A DNA stretch of 64,000 bases from JBFLYO01 sp040756745 (GCA_040756745.1 JBFLYO010000002.1:1-64000); one strand, 5' to 3'. Counted from the stretch's first letter, positions 33,767-43,150 are shown. Numbers and translations are program-made. Notes: generated by a model from the letters alone, not told the origin.

Positions 33767-34878
33767 AACGCGTCTTCCTGCATGCGGCAGTTGTTTTCTG
33801 CCTCGCGGAGGCCCGGGGACAGGATGTTGGGAACTTCGACGTCATCCTTCGCACCAACTATGAGTCGGCCGAACGCACGCTCGAGCTCTACCAGGGGCTC
33901 AGCGGCCGGCCGCAGGAGGTTGCGGCGCTGCCGGGGAGCCAGATTGCGCTCGCGACAACGGCGCTCCTTGCCCAGCGTACGCTGACGAGCTCCACGCTCG
34001 AGCGTGCGCTGGAAGCCGTCAAGTTCAATCAGTCGCTTGAGGACGACGTCTTCCGGCTGAAAGAGGCTCGCGCCAACGTGGGCGAGATTAGGGAACTCCT
34101 CGTTGAGGCGCAGCGCCGGAACTTCGGATCAAAGGTGGTCGGTACGGTGGCGCAGTTGTTTCCTCCCGACGCAAGGATCCGCACGGTGATCCCGGTCTTT
34201 TTCGTGGCGTTCGGTCATCAGAACATCGACGCGTTCGTCCGCCGCGTCCGCTGGAACGGGAACACGCCGGCATTCACCGCAGAGGGAGAAGGAGAACTGA
34301 CAATTGTCGTCAACCTGGCCAAGGCTGTCAATTACGGAAAAAACACTGACGAGCGGTTCGTCGGCATGGTGAGCGTTGTTGCGCACGAGGTGTTCCATGC
34401 CGCGTTCGGGACATACAAAGATGGATCGCCGGCCTGGCGCGCGTATTATGCGGCGCACCGCTCGCCGCTGGACCAGCTCCTTGACCTCACGCACAACGAG
34501 GGGATAGCCTACTATCTTTCGCTCGTACAATCGTCCCGCGGCCGGCTGCCCGCTGACGGTCTTGCACGTGCACAGCGGTCGTTCGCGATGTTCAACGCAA
34601 ATGCCGCGGAGCTCCTTTCTCCGCGCACGTCGGACGGGCGTGCGGAAGACATCATACGGCAGTCGAATACCTCTGGATACTGGGACAACTACGGTGCGAT
34701 CACCGGCATGATCATCGCGCGCCAGATCGACAACACACTTGGTCGCCAGGCGCTGATTGAGACCATCGCTCTTGGCCCGACGGACTTCTTCGCGAAGTAC
34801 GCCGGCATCGCAGAGCGCAACGCTGAGTTGCCGCAGCTCGGGCCGCGACTCCTGGAATTCCTCCGCCGCGGGCGGTGA
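33763..34878 (+). CDS. Putative zinc-dependent peptidase (DUF5700-like), exported
   Basis: Starts with GTG at 33763, overlapping the phosphatase stop (GTGA). A short signal peptide (residues 1-19) precedes a helical region. The metalloprotease signature HEVFH is at residues 208-212, and LTHNEGIAYYL about 40 residues later supplies a likely third ligand in the gluzincin manner. The rest is helical. It resembles the DUF5700 putative zinc peptidases found in this phylum. The substrate is unknown. The gene ends just before the hutI promoter. Confidence 0.75.
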   Translation: MKRVFLHAAVVFCLAEARGQDVGNFDVILRTNYESAERTLELYQGLSGRPQEVAALPGSQIALATTALLAQRTLTSSTLERALEAVKFNQSLEDDVFRLKEARANVGEIRELLVEAQRRNFGSKVVGTVAQLFPPDARIRTVIPVFFVAFGHQNIDAFVRRVRWNGNTPAFTAEGEGELTIVVNLAKAVNYGKNTDERFVGMVSVVAHEVFHAAFGTYKDGSPAWRAYYAAHRSPLDQLLDLTHNEGIAYYLSLVQSSRGRLPADGLARAQRSFAMFNANAAELLSPRTSDGRAEDIIRQSNTSGYWDNYGAITGMIIARQIDNTLGRQALIETIALGPTDFFAKYAGIAERNAELPQLGPRLLEFLRRGR

Positions 34879-34887
34879 CGCCCTTCC

Positions 34888-34918
34888 TTGCGGTTCCCCC
34901 GCCCTTTTCGTATCTTCT
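34888..34918 (+). promoter_or_regulatory. Promoter for hutI-ftcD-fchA
   Basis: TTG (34888-34890), 20 bases, TATCTTCT (34911-34918). It lies in the 66-base gap after the DUF5700 gene and 26 bases before the TTG start of hutI. Confidence 0.6.
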
Positions 34919-34944
34919 CTTCACTCCATGATTTCCCATCCCGC

Positions 34945-36189
34945 TTGAACCTCTTTCTGAAGAATATCTCCCAGCTTGTCACGGTGGCGTCGCACGGTGC
35001 GCCGGTGAAAACCGGACCTGCCATGCGGGAGATCGGCGCGATTGAGGAGGGGGGAGTGCTGTGCCGCGACGGCAAAATCTCCTGGGTGGGTCCCATGCGC
35101 GAGTGGCGTGAGGGGGGGCCAGCAGATGTACCGGAATTCGATGCCTCCGGCAAAGTGGTGCTCCCGGGATTCGTGGATTCACACACGCACATGCTCTTTG
35201 CTGGGAGCCGCGAGGAGGAGTTCTCGCTCCGCACGCAGGGAGCGACCTATCAGGAGATTGCTTCCCGCGGCGGTGGAATCCTGAGCACCATCACCCATGT
35301 GCGGAATGCGGAGAAGAAGATGCTCAAGCGCCGATGTGCCCGGACCATGACGGACCTCCTGCGTCACGGGACGACAACGGTGGAAATAAAGTCCGGCTAC
35401 GGTCTCTCGATGGATTCAGAGATCAAAATGCTGGAGGCGATCAAGGAACTCGGAGAGGAGGAAATCATCGGCGTTGTCCCCACGTTCCTCGGCGCGCACG
35501 CCATCCCTCCGGAGTTCCGGGGGAACACACGGGAGTACGTCGATCTTGTGATCCAGTCGATGATCCCGTACGTGGGGAAGAAAAAGCTCGCGCGGTTCTG
35601 CGACGTATTCTGTGAGGAAGGATTTTTCGGACTCGCCGAAACGGAACGCATCCTTGCAGCGGGAAAGCAGTGGGGGATGCGCCCAAAGCTCCATGCTGAT
35701 GAGCTGACCTCGCTCGGGGGGGCTGAACTCGCCGCGCGCGTTGGTGCAATCTCGGCCGACCACCTGGAGCACGTCTCAAGCGAAGGAATTGCCGCAATGC
35801 GCTCTGCAGGGGTGGTGGCGGGCCTCCTCCCGGGAGTATCGTTCTTTTTGAACCATGGCTATGCACCCGCTCGTGCTCTGATTGATGGAGGGGTGGCAGT
35901 AGCGATAGCCTCCGATTTCAATCCTGGATCCTGCATGTCGTTTTCCATGCCGATGATGATGACCATCGCTTGCACCCAGATGCACATGACGCCGGAAGAG
36001 GCGCTGACGGCCGCCACACTGAACGGCGCGGCGGCCGTCGGCCTCTCTGCCTCGCTGGGTAGCATCGAGGCCGGCAAGGATGCGGACCTCATTGTTGCAG
36101 ACGTGCCCGACTACCGCTTCCTTGCCTATCATTTTGGCGTGAACCACGTCGCCACTACCATCAAACGCGGTACTATCCTCGAACTCTGA
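34945..36189 (+). CDS. hutI: Imidazolonepropionase
   Basis: Third step of histidine degradation, hydrolysing imidazolonepropionate to N-formimino-glutamate. The zinc motif is in FVDSHTHMLFAGSREEEF, followed by the family segments KSGYGL, LHADELTSLGGAELAA, ADHLEH and ASDFNPGS with the catalytic Asp. No ATG fits; the TTG at 34945 gives LNLFLKNISQLVTV, the usual beginning of HutI, and a normal length of 414 residues. It is followed after 12 bases by ftcD. Confidence 0.95.
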   Translation: MNLFLKNISQLVTVASHGAPVKTGPAMREIGAIEEGGVLCRDGKISWVGPMREWREGGPADVPEFDASGKVVLPGFVDSHTHMLFAGSREEEFSLRTQGATYQEIASRGGGILSTITHVRNAEKKMLKRRCARTMTDLLRHGTTTVEIKSGYGLSMDSEIKMLEAIKELGEEEIIGVVPTFLGAHAIPPEFRGNTREYVDLVIQSMIPYVGKKKLARFCDVFCEEGFFGLAETERILAAGKQWGMRPKLHADELTSLGGAELAARVGAISADHLEHVSSEGIAAMRSAGVVAGLLPGVSFFLNHGYAPARALIDGGVAVAIASDFNPGSCMSFSMPMMMTIACTQMHMTPEEALTAATLNGAAAVGLSASLGSIEAGKDADLIVADVPDYRFLAYHFGVNHVATTIKRGTILEL

Positions 36190-36201
36190 CACGGAGACCG
36201 C

Positions 36202-37221
36202 ATGCCACGCATCGTGGAATGTGTTCCAAATTTCAGCGAGGGGCGCAATATCAAAGTCATCAATGCGATCGCCGGGGCGATCAGCGCGGTGCCGGGAGTA
36301 AAATTCATCAGCGCCGAGCCGGATAAGGATTACAACAGGTCCGTGGTCACATTCATCGGCTCCCCTTCCGCCGTCGTGGAAGGAGCGTTTCAGGGGACGA
36401 AAAAGGCGGCGGAATTGATCGACATGAGCGTCCATACCGGAGAACACCCCCGGATCGGCGCGACCGACGTTGTGCCATTTGTGCCGATCACGGGGGTCAC
36501 GATGAAGGAGTGCGTCGATCTGGCGCGCGAGTTCGGCAAACGGACGGGTGAAGAGCTGAAGATCCCTGTGTATCTGTATGAGGAGGCGGCGACCAGACCC
36601 GAACGCCGCAACCTTTCCTTCATCCGCAAAGGAGAGTACGAGGGGCTGCAGGAGAAACTGAGCGATCCTGCATGGGTCCCCGACTTCGGTCCGGCGCTGT
36701 TCAATCCGAAATCCGGTGCGACTGTTGCCGGCGCACGTATGTTCCTGATCGCGTACAACGTCAACCTCGATACCAACGACGTCAAGATCGCCAGCGAGAT
36801 TGCGCTTCGGATCCGGGAAAGCGGACGCGTGAAAAAGGATGAGAAGGGGAATCCCGTGCTCGACGCTTCGGGGAACAAGATCATGATCCCCGGCTCGCTG
36901 AACGCGGTGAAGGCGATGGGGGTCCTCCTTGAGGCGCACAACATCGCGCAGGTCTCCATTAACCTGGTCAATTATCACGTCACCCCACCTCACGCGGCGT
37001 TCGAGGAAGTGAAAAAGCAGGCTGCGACGCTCGGCGTAAAGGTGACGGGGAGCGAGATTGTGGGGCTGACCCCGAAAGAAGCCCTCATTATGGCAGGCAG
37101 GTTTTACAGGCCCGATGGGGCGAGCGAAGACGCGTTGCTCGCCGCGGCGGTGGAGTCGCTTGGGCTCAGCCAGCTTGAACCCTTTGACCCCCAGAAGAAG
37201 ATCATCGAAGCACAATTGTAA
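36202..37221 (+). CDS. ftcD: Glutamate formimidoyltransferase
   Basis: Transfers the formimino group from formimino-glutamate to tetrahydrofolate. The family opening ECVPNFSEGRN is present, as is the catalytic-region SVHTGEHPRIGATDVVPF and the substrate-binding NVNLDTNDV. It is the 339-residue single-function version, whereas animals have it fused to the cyclodeaminase; here the latter is the next gene, 18 bases on. Together with HutU and HutI this shows that histidine breakdown in this organism feeds one carbon into folate. Confidence 0.96.
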   Translation: MPRIVECVPNFSEGRNIKVINAIAGAISAVPGVKFISAEPDKDYNRSVVTFIGSPSAVVEGAFQGTKKAAELIDMSVHTGEHPRIGATDVVPFVPITGVTMKECVDLAREFGKRTGEELKIPVYLYEEAATRPERRNLSFIRKGEYEGLQEKLSDPAWVPDFGPALFNPKSGATVAGARMFLIAYNVNLDTNDVKIASEIALRIRESGRVKKDEKGNPVLDASGNKIMIPGSLNAVKAMGVLLEAHNIAQVSINLVNYHVTPPHAAFEEVKKQAATLGVKVTGSEIVGLTPKEALIMAGRFYRPDGASEDALLAAAVESLGLSQLEPFDPQKKIIEAQL

Positions 37222-37239
37222 CATCCACCAGAGACAACC

Positions 37240-37872
37240 ATGGCGACGAAAACCACACTCAACGCGTTTCTCGATACTCTGGCCTCCTCCGCACCCGCCC
37301 CGGGAGGTGGAAGCGTGGCGGCGCTCGCCGGCGCTCTCGGCGCGGCACTGACCTGTATGGTCTGCAACCTGACCATCGGGAAGAAGAAGTACGCCGCGGT
37401 GGAAGACGATCTGAAGAAGGTCCTGGTGCAGGCCGAAGACCTGCGCGCCCGGTTCACCACGTTGATCGACACCGACACTGCGGCATTCAACAAGGTCATG
37501 GAGGCCTACGGCCTGCCGAAGGAAACCGATCCACAGAAGGCACTCCGCTCGGCGGCAATCAGAGAGGCGACGAAGGAAGCGACCCTCGTCCCACTCCAGG
37601 TGATGAAACAGTGCGTGGACGCCCTTGCGCTTGCCCAGCAGGCCGCGGCGTCCGGGAATGTCAACTCGGTCAGCGACGCAGGCGTGAGTGCGTTGATGTT
37701 GCACGCAGCGGCCGAGAGCGCGGCGCTCAATGTACGGATCAACCTGAATGCGCTGAACGACTCGGAATTTGTTGGCTGGAAAACCGAAGAGCTCGAGTCC
37801 CTCCGTAATACCTGCCGAATGATGCTCGAGGAGATTCAGGCAATCGTTGCCGAAAGGCTTGTGAAGTCGTGA
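37240..37872 (+). CDS. fchA: Formimidoyltetrahydrofolate cyclodeaminase
   Basis: Converts 5-formimino-tetrahydrofolate to methenyl-tetrahydrofolate and ammonia. The opening TLASSAPAPGGGSVAALAGALGAAL is the family hallmark, with ALRSAAIREATKEATLVPL and GVSALMLHAAAESAALNVRINL further on. 210 residues is normal for the stand-alone bacterial form. It is the last gene of the hutI operon and is convergent with rsmE, 21 bases away; I see no intrinsic terminator between them. Confidence 0.94.
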   Translation: MATKTTLNAFLDTLASSAPAPGGGSVAALAGALGAALTCMVCNLTIGKKKYAAVEDDLKKVLVQAEDLRARFTTLIDTDTAAFNKVMEAYGLPKETDPQKALRSAAIREATKEATLVPLQVMKQCVDALALAQQAAASGNVNSVSDAGVSALMLHAAAESAALNVRINLNALNDSEFVGWKTEELESLRNTCRMMLEEIQAIVAERLVKS

Positions 37873-37893
37873 AGCGGAAAGCGGAGCAGATCT

Positions 37894-38595
37894 TTATCCC
37901 TGAAGTAGCGCGGCGACGGCGACTACGGCGGCGGTCTCCGTCCTGAGGCGGCGCCTTCCCAACGACACTAGGCGGAACCCCCCCCTTTCCGCCATGCGAA
38001 GTTCGTCTGTGCTGAACCCCCCTTCCGGGCCAATGCAGATGAGCGCGTGTGCCTCTCCTTCCGTCGGCATGCCCCGGAGCGGATGCCGGGCCGACTCGTG
38101 CGCAATGAAACGCAGGGGAGGGTGATGTTCCGATGCGATGAACTGTGGGTAGGGTACCGCGGCCTGTATCTGAGGGAGGAAACAACGGCCCGACTGCTTC
38201 ATGGCAGCGATGCAGAGTTTCTGCCAGCGGTCCGTCTTCGCCTGACGCGCGATCGTTCGTTCGGTGAGCAACGGAACGATGGTTCTGACCCCGAGCTCGA
38301 CGGATTTTTCGACCAGGTAATCAAACCGCGCCGGGTTCTTCAGCATCCCTGCGGCGAGCGTCACTGCGCAAGCGGCTTCATGCATGCCCGGGTGCCTGTC
38401 GGAGATAGTGCAGAGAGCCGAACGCCGGGTGATCTCTCGGATAACCGCGTCGTAGGCCGTTCCGGCGCCGTCCACGACGCAGATTGCGTCACCAACGCGC
38501 ATCCGCATGACGTGGGTGAGATGGTTCAACTCATCTCCTTCGATCGCGAGCGTGGGAGGAGTGACCAGCGCCGGGGGCGTGTAGAAGTACTCCAT
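37894..38595 (-). CDS. rsmE: 16S rRNA (uracil-1498-N3)-methyltransferase
   Basis: A SPOUT-class methyltransferase that modifies U1498 of 16S rRNA. The N-terminal PUA-like part contains ELNHLTHVMRMRVGD, and the knot region has KSVELGVRTIVPLLTER, CIGPEGGFSTDEL and SLGRRRLRTETAAV, which form the SAM-binding trefoil knot. Length (233 aa) is normal. It is the last gene of the minus-strand lipid/ribosome cluster, two bases after the Omp85-like gene. Confidence 0.95.
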   Translation of the reverse strand: MEYFYTPPALVTPPTLAIEGDELNHLTHVMRMRVGDAICVVDGAGTAYDAVIREITRRSALCTISDRHPGMHEAACAVTLAAGMLKNPARFDYLVEKSVELGVRTIVPLLTERTIARQAKTDRWQKLCIAAMKQSGRCFLPQIQAAVPYPQFIASEHHPPLRFIAHESARHPLRGMPTEGEAHALICIGPEGGFSTDELRMAERGGFRLVSLGRRRLRTETAAVVAVAALLQG

Positions 38596-38597
38596 GC

Positions 38598-39929
38598 TCA
38601 GAGTGAGGTGCGGAGATCGATAATGAACTGCCCCATCCCCTCCAGGTTCCAGGCATACTCGGTCCGCATGACAAAGCCGTACGGGAGCAGGAAATGGATT
38701 CCCGATCCGTATCCCGTCGCGAAGTCGTCAGGGCGAATCTTCTGGTGCCTGAACCAGGCAACGCCGGTATCCGTAAAGAGCGCCAGACTCACTCCAAAGC
38801 GCCAGACTGCGAATTCCGGCGGTATCGGCACTGCCGAGAACACAAAAACCCTCGGCTTGAGCAGGGCGTAGCGCAGCTCCAGCGTCCCGCCGGCAAGATT
38901 CTCCCCCTCCCAGAGGGTCTGGTAGTACCCGCGAATCCGCTCCCCCGCTCCGAAGTACGCACGCGCGTACGTCGGAACTACGGTGCCGGACACAACAGTT
39001 CCGTGTATGCGCCCAGCAAGGGAGAAATCAGCCGGAAGCGGAACATAGTGCCGTGCATCCAGTTCGAACCTGCTGAAATCGACCTCGGATTCCCCGAGTC
39101 CGTTCTTTGTGAGGTACACCGAAAGCATTGATCCGCGCGTTGCATATTCACGAAGATCGCGCGAATCGAACGTCAACCCCACCGTGGCGTAGAGGTAGAT
39201 GTCATTCCCGTCGGTTGATACCGTCCGCCCTTTTCGGTAGTCCGCAATATGGACGGAGTGGATCCCGAAGCTGGCCAGTCCGGTGTGGAAGAGCGTGAAG
39301 CGTTTTCCCGCCGAGAGACTGATGTCGAAGTGACGTTCATCGAAGTCGCCGGTCAGCGCGGACTCCACAAGACTCCTGTTGCGGACGGTTCCGGTGGAGA
39401 GCGCTGTGCCGAACGAGATCGCGTGTTCCCTGTCGAACATGGGGTCGGTGAAGGAGAACGACAGTGAGGGATCGAAACCGAGCACGACCGAGCCGTACAG
39501 TTTCTGATTCCTCCCGCGGAAGTTGGAGTGCAGCAGTCCGCCGCCGTAGAACGGCTTCTTCGGATCGCCGTCGCGGAATCCCAGGATCGGCACGGGGATG
39601 AGGTACCACCGCTCACGCACGTCGACGAAGAGAAACCGCGTGGTGCCAAGGGAGTCGTACATGATGTCGACCGACGTGAAGAGCCCGAGACTGTAGATTC
39701 TGTTCCGGTCGTACTGTATGGCATCGGGGGTGGCGAGCGAACCGGGCTTGAGCGTCATCTCGTCAAGGATGACGTACGTCTTGGTCTTTTCATTCCCCGC
39801 CACAATGATCGTGTCGACAACGCCGAGCACGGAGTCGCCTGGCGGCGGGGGTGCGGTTTGGCTGTGGAGTGGAGCGATGCCGATCAGCGGAACGGCAAGG
39901 AGCGCAGTGCACCGGCGGATGAGGGGCAT
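38598..39929 (-). CDS. Omp85/BamA-family outer-membrane protein with one POTRA domain
   Basis: I start at the ATG at 39929 (MPLIRRCTALLAVPLIGIAPLHSQ), a signal peptide; the upstream in-frame part is Arg-rich shadow of rnc. Residues about 35-110 form a POTRA-like domain (VDTIIVAGNEKTKTYVILDE, then SLGLFTSVDIMY). A barrel follows, with the Omp85 lid-lock motif GERIRGY and a C-terminal strand ending in RTSL. BamA has five POTRA domains, so this short protein is a relative (TamA-like or surface-antigen type), and its client is unknown. It is encoded between rnc and rsmE. Confidence 0.88.
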   Translation of the reverse strand: MPLIRRCTALLAVPLIGIAPLHSQTAPPPPGDSVLGVVDTIIVAGNEKTKTYVILDEMTLKPGSLATPDAIQYDRNRIYSLGLFTSVDIMYDSLGTTRFLFVDVRERWYLIPVPILGFRDGDPKKPFYGGGLLHSNFRGRNQKLYGSVVLGFDPSLSFSFTDPMFDREHAISFGTALSTGTVRNRSLVESALTGDFDERHFDISLSAGKRFTLFHTGLASFGIHSVHIADYRKGRTVSTDGNDIYLYATVGLTFDSRDLREYATRGSMLSVYLTKNGLGESEVDFSRFELDARHYVPLPADFSLAGRIHGTVVSGTVVPTYARAYFGAGERIRGYYQTLWEGENLAGGTLELRYALLKPRVFVFSAVPIPPEFAVWRFGVSLALFTDTGVAWFRHQKIRPDDFATGYGSGIHFLLPYGFVMRTEYAWNLEGMGQFIIDLRTSL

Positions 39930-39973
39930 ATGCTCGTGGGGAGGTGAGGGAGCGGGGGGGTACCGGGGCGTCA

Positions 39974-40750
39974 TCAGTGGAGATGTCCCAGCGCCCGTTC
40001 GGCCGCGGCCTGTTCCGCCTCTTTCTTGTTCTTGCCCCGGCCGGTGCCCCGTTTCTGATTGCTCAGGAGCACCTCGACGGTGAATGTCCGGTCGTGGTCC
40101 GGGCCTTCTTCTTTGACGATGGCGTAACGTGGAATACCGAGGCCGTGCGCCTGCGCATATTCGAGCAGCATGCTCTTGTAGTTTTCGTCGCTGGTCACGA
40201 CCTCGCCGCTCTTGAGAGCGCTCAGCACGCGGCGCTCGACGAACCCCCGTGCAGCGTCGTAGCCGCCATCGAGGTAGATGGCGGCGATGACTGCTTCGAA
40301 ACAATCCGCCGTGATCGTATCGTGGCCTTTGCCGAGGGAGCCCGCCGCGCTCGGGCTGGTGAGGATGAAGTCCGCCAGGCGGATGGCCTTTCCATAGGCC
40401 GCCAGCGCCTTGCGATTGACCAGGCGCGACCGCACCTTGGTAAGCTCTCCTTCCTCCGCGCGGGGATAGCGCTGATAGAGGTATTCTCCCACGATGAGGT
40501 TCAGCACGGAGTCGCCGAGGAACTCGAGGCGTTCGTTGGAGGCGGTGGGGTGATGGCGTTGCTGCAGGGAGGAGCGGTGCACAAGGGCGCGGGCGAAGAG
40601 ATCAGGCGTGCGGACGCGGTAGCCGATCAGGTGTTCGAATTCGTGGAGGTGCTCCCTGAACCGTGGATGATGCGGAGCGTCCGCTGCGCCGTGGGCAGGC
40701 GGGCGTTGTCCCCGGAACCAGCGCACGAAGAGTTGTTGCAGCCGCCCCAT
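39974..40750 (-). CDS. rnc: Ribonuclease III
   Basis: Double-strand-specific RNase for rRNA and mRNA processing. The catalytic signature NERLEFLGDSVLNLIVGEYL is intact, with the second acidic cluster in DCFEAVIAAIYLDGG. The C-terminal dsRNA-binding domain is DENYKSMLLEYAQAHGL through GKNKKEAEQAAAERAL. Length (258 aa) is normal with a short N-terminal extension. It follows fabF by seven bases, an arrangement common in this phylum. Confidence 0.97.
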   Translation of the reverse strand: MGRLQQLFVRWFRGQRPPAHGAADAPHHPRFREHLHEFEHLIGYRVRTPDLFARALVHRSSLQQRHHPTASNERLEFLGDSVLNLIVGEYLYQRYPRAEEGELTKVRSRLVNRKALAAYGKAIRLADFILTSPSAAGSLGKGHDTITADCFEAVIAAIYLDGGYDAARGFVERRVLSALKSGEVVTSDENYKSMLLEYAQAHGLGIPRYAIVKEEGPDHDRTFTVEVLLSNQKRGTGRGKNKKEAEQAAAERALGHLH

Positions 40751-40757
40751 ACGAGCG

Positions 40758-42011
40758 TTATCCGCGATACTTCTTCACCAGGAGCGTTGCGTTGTGCCCG
40801 CCGAAGCCGAACGTATTGCTGATGGCGCACTTGACGGTCCGCTTCACCGCCGTGTTCGGCGTGTAATCCAGGTCGCAGGCCGGATCGGGGACCTCGTAGT
40901 TGATGGTCGGAGGGATGGTATCGTGCCGCACGGCAAGGATCGCGGCGATTGCCTCCACTGCGCCCGCCGCCCCGAGGAGGTGGCCGGTCATTGACTTGGT
41001 GGAGCTGATCTTCAGTTTCCTTGCATGATCTCCAAACACCGTCTTGATGGCCAGGGTCTCGCTGATATCGCCGAGCGGCGTCGAGGTGCCGTGGACGTTG
41101 ATGTAGTCCACCTCCGCCGGCGCGACCCCGGCGTCATTCAGCGCCCTGCGCATGGAACGCACCGCCCCTTCCCCCCCCTCCGGGGGCGCCGTGATGTGGT
41201 GTGCATCCGCCGTGAAGCCGATGCCCGCCATTTCGCAGTAGATCTTCGCGCCCCGCCTCAGAGCGTGCGAGAGTTCCTCAAGGACGAGCGACCCGCCCCC
41301 TTCCCCCATGACAAAGCCGTCGCGCTTGGCGTCGAACGGCCTGCTGGCCTTCTCCGGCGCGTCGTTGCGCGTCGAGAGGGCGCGCATGGCGTTGAAGCCG
41401 CCAAGCCCCATCGGCGTGATCGGCGCCTCCGAGCCGCCGCAGATCATGACATCCGCATCGCCGTACTGGACAATCCGGAACGCGTCACCGATGGCGTGCG
41501 AGGCCGTCGCGCAGGCTGACACGGTGGCATAGTTCGGGCCCTTGAGGCCGTGCTTAATGGAGATGTTGCCGCAGGCGATGTCGGGGATCAGCATCGGGAT
41601 GAAGAAGGGGCTGATGCGTCCCGGACCTCCCTGCATCAGATTCTTGAACTGTGAGTCATAGGTGATCATCCCGCCGATGCCCGAGCCGTAGACGACGCCG
41701 ACCCGGTCGGGATCCTCGTCCTTCATGGAGAGCCCCGCGTCCGCGATCGCCTCGTCGGTGGAAATCATGGCATACTGCGAGAAAGGATCCATGCGCTGGG
41801 CTCCCTTCCGGTCCAGGTAGTCGGTGGCCTTGAACCCTTTCAGCTCGCAGGCGAAGTGGGTGTCGTACGCCGACGTATCGAAATACGAGATCGGCGCCGC
41901 TCCGCTCACGCCGGCGACCAGATTCTTCCAGAAGGTTTCGACGGAGTTCCCCAGCGGGGTCAATGCCCCCAGGCCGGTGACAACCACTCTCCGCTTTCCG
42001 TTGGTGGTCAT
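40758..42011 (-). CDS. fabF: 3-oxoacyl-ACP synthase II
   Basis: Elongating condensing enzyme of type II fatty acid synthesis. It opens with RRVVVTGLGALTPLG. The active-site cysteine is in TVSACATASHAIGDAFR and the two histidines in NVHGTSTPLGD and SMTGHLLGAAGAVE. Length (417 aa) is normal. AAGGAG lies 13 bases before the ATG. It is separated from acpP by a gap holding a very strong GC hairpin that could tune expression of acpP against fabF. Confidence 0.97.
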   Translation of the reverse strand: MTTNGKRRVVVTGLGALTPLGNSVETFWKNLVAGVSGAAPISYFDTSAYDTHFACELKGFKATDYLDRKGAQRMDPFSQYAMISTDEAIADAGLSMKDEDPDRVGVVYGSGIGGMITYDSQFKNLMQGGPGRISPFFIPMLIPDIACGNISIKHGLKGPNYATVSACATASHAIGDAFRIVQYGDADVMICGGSEAPITPMGLGGFNAMRALSTRNDAPEKASRPFDAKRDGFVMGEGGGSLVLEELSHALRRGAKIYCEMAGIGFTADAHHITAPPEGGEGAVRSMRRALNDAGVAPAEVDYINVHGTSTPLGDISETLAIKTVFGDHARKLKISSTKSMTGHLLGAAGAVEAIAAILAVRHDTIPPTINYEVPDPACDLDYTPNTAVKRTVKCAISNTFGFGGHNATLLVKKYRG

Positions 42012-42052
42012 GAGTTCAGGCTCTCCTTAAGGGGCCGGGCGGTGGGTCTGGG

Positions 42053-42082
42053 CCCGCCCCCCAAACCATTCGGGGGGGCGGG
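42053..42082 (-). repeat. GC-rich hairpin between acpP and fabF
   Basis: A perfect ten-pair stem CCCGCCCCCC (42053-42062) with GGGGGGCGGG (42073-42082) and a ten-base loop, without a T-tract. A close relative lies at 47758-47786. It may protect the acpP mRNA end or act as a partial terminator or processing site. Confidence 0.6.
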
Positions 42083-42102
42083 AGGGACGCGCATGTCCGG
42101 CG

Positions 42103-42339
42103 TCAGGCGGTCTTGGTCTTGATGTACTTGATGGCGTCGCCGACCGTCGAGATCTTCTCTGCGTCTTCGTCGGGGATCTGGAGGTTGAACGCCTTTTCAA
42201 ATTCCATCACGAGTTCAACCGTGTCCAGCGAGTCGGCGCCGAGGTCGTTGGTGAACGAGGCCTCCGGCGTGATCTGGCCGTCGTCCACGCCCAGCTTATT
42301 GATGATGATCTCTTTGACCTTTGCTTCAATGTCTGCCAT
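42103..42339 (-). CDS. acpP: Acyl carrier protein
   Basis: Carries growing acyl chains on a phosphopantetheine arm. The attachment serine is in GADSLDTVELVMEFE, with the usual acidic helix composition and 78 residues. It lies between fabG and fabF as in many bacteria. A GGAGG sequence lies upstream of the ATG, and a strong hairpin follows the stop, consistent with a need for higher expression than its neighbours. Confidence 0.97.
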   Translation of the reverse strand: MADIEAKVKEIIINKLGVDDGQITPEASFTNDLGADSLDTVELVMEFEKAFNLQIPDEDAEKISTVGDAIKYIKTKTA

Positions 42340-42403
42340 GACGCTGACCTCCTTGTGAGTGATGGATAAAGTGTGTGGACGTTGTGATGCTCTTCTCGCG
42401 GCG

Positions 42404-43150
42404 TCACATGGTCATGCCGCCGTCAACGCACACCACCTGGCCCGTCATGTACGCTGCGCCGTCCGAGGCGAGGAATACCACCACGGAGGCGACCTCCTCG
42501 GGACGCGCCGTGCGCTTGAGCGGGATCAGGCCGGTAAGCGCGCTCTTCTGTTCCGGGGTGAGCGCATCCGTCATTTCCGTATCCACGAACCCCGGGGCCA
42601 CTGCATTGACCAGAATATTGCGAGAAGCAAGCTCTTTTGCAACAGATTTGGTGAATCCGACGATTCCCGCCTTGGAAGCGGCGTAATTTGCCTGCCCGGC
42701 GTTGCCGGTCAGTCCGACGATGGAGGTGATGTTGATGATTCTCCCTGAGCGCTGACTCATCATCGGCCGGCACGCCGCTCTTGAAAAATTGAACACGCTC
42801 TTCAGATTGTTCGCAAGCACCCGATCCCAGTCCTCCTCGCTCATCCGCATCAGCAACCCGTCCTTCGTGATCCCAGCGTTGTTCACAAGGATGTCGAGGC
42901 GGCCGTGCGTCTTAAGGACCTCATCGACCACCGCCGATGCTGCGGAGGTTGATGCCGCGTCCGACTGATGGGCTGTGACGGTATGCCCCTTGCTGCGGAG
43001 AGAGGCGGCAAGTTCTTCTGCAGGGCCGGACGAACTGCGATATGTGAACGCAACCGTTGCGCCAGCCTCGGCGAGGTGCCTCACAATGGCCTTTCCGATC
43101 CCGCGCGCTCCCCCCGTGACGATGGCGACCTTTCCCTGGAGCGAGCTCAT
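42404..43150 (-). CDS. fabG: 3-oxoacyl-ACP reductase
   Basis: NADPH-dependent short-chain dehydrogenase for the first reduction in fatty acid elongation. The cofactor motif TGGARGIGKAI, NNAGITKDGLL and the catalytic Ser/Tyr/Lys region (NITSIVGLTGNAGQANYAASK) are complete, and the C-terminal YMTGQVVCVDGGMTM is typical of FabG. It overlaps the DUF3109 gene by four bases and is followed by acpP after 64 bases. Confidence 0.96.
   Translation of the reverse strand: MSSLQGKVAIVTGGARGIGKAIVRHLAEAGATVAFTYRSSSGPAEELAASLRSKGHTVTAHQSDAASTSAASAVVDEVLKTHGRLDILVNNAGITKDGLLMRMSEEDWDRVLANNLKSVFNFSRAACRPMMSQRSGRIINITSIVGLTGNAGQANYAASKAGIVGFTKSVAKELASRNILVNAVAPGFVDTEMTDALTPEQKSALTGLIPLKRTARPEEVASVVVFLASDGAAYMTGQVVCVDGGMTM

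Noticed and set aside
35776..37704. Open frame of 642 codons on the minus strand across hutI, ftcD and fchA
   Set aside because: It is antisense to three recognisable enzymes, has a Cys/His/Arg-rich composition without domain resemblance, and results from high GC content.
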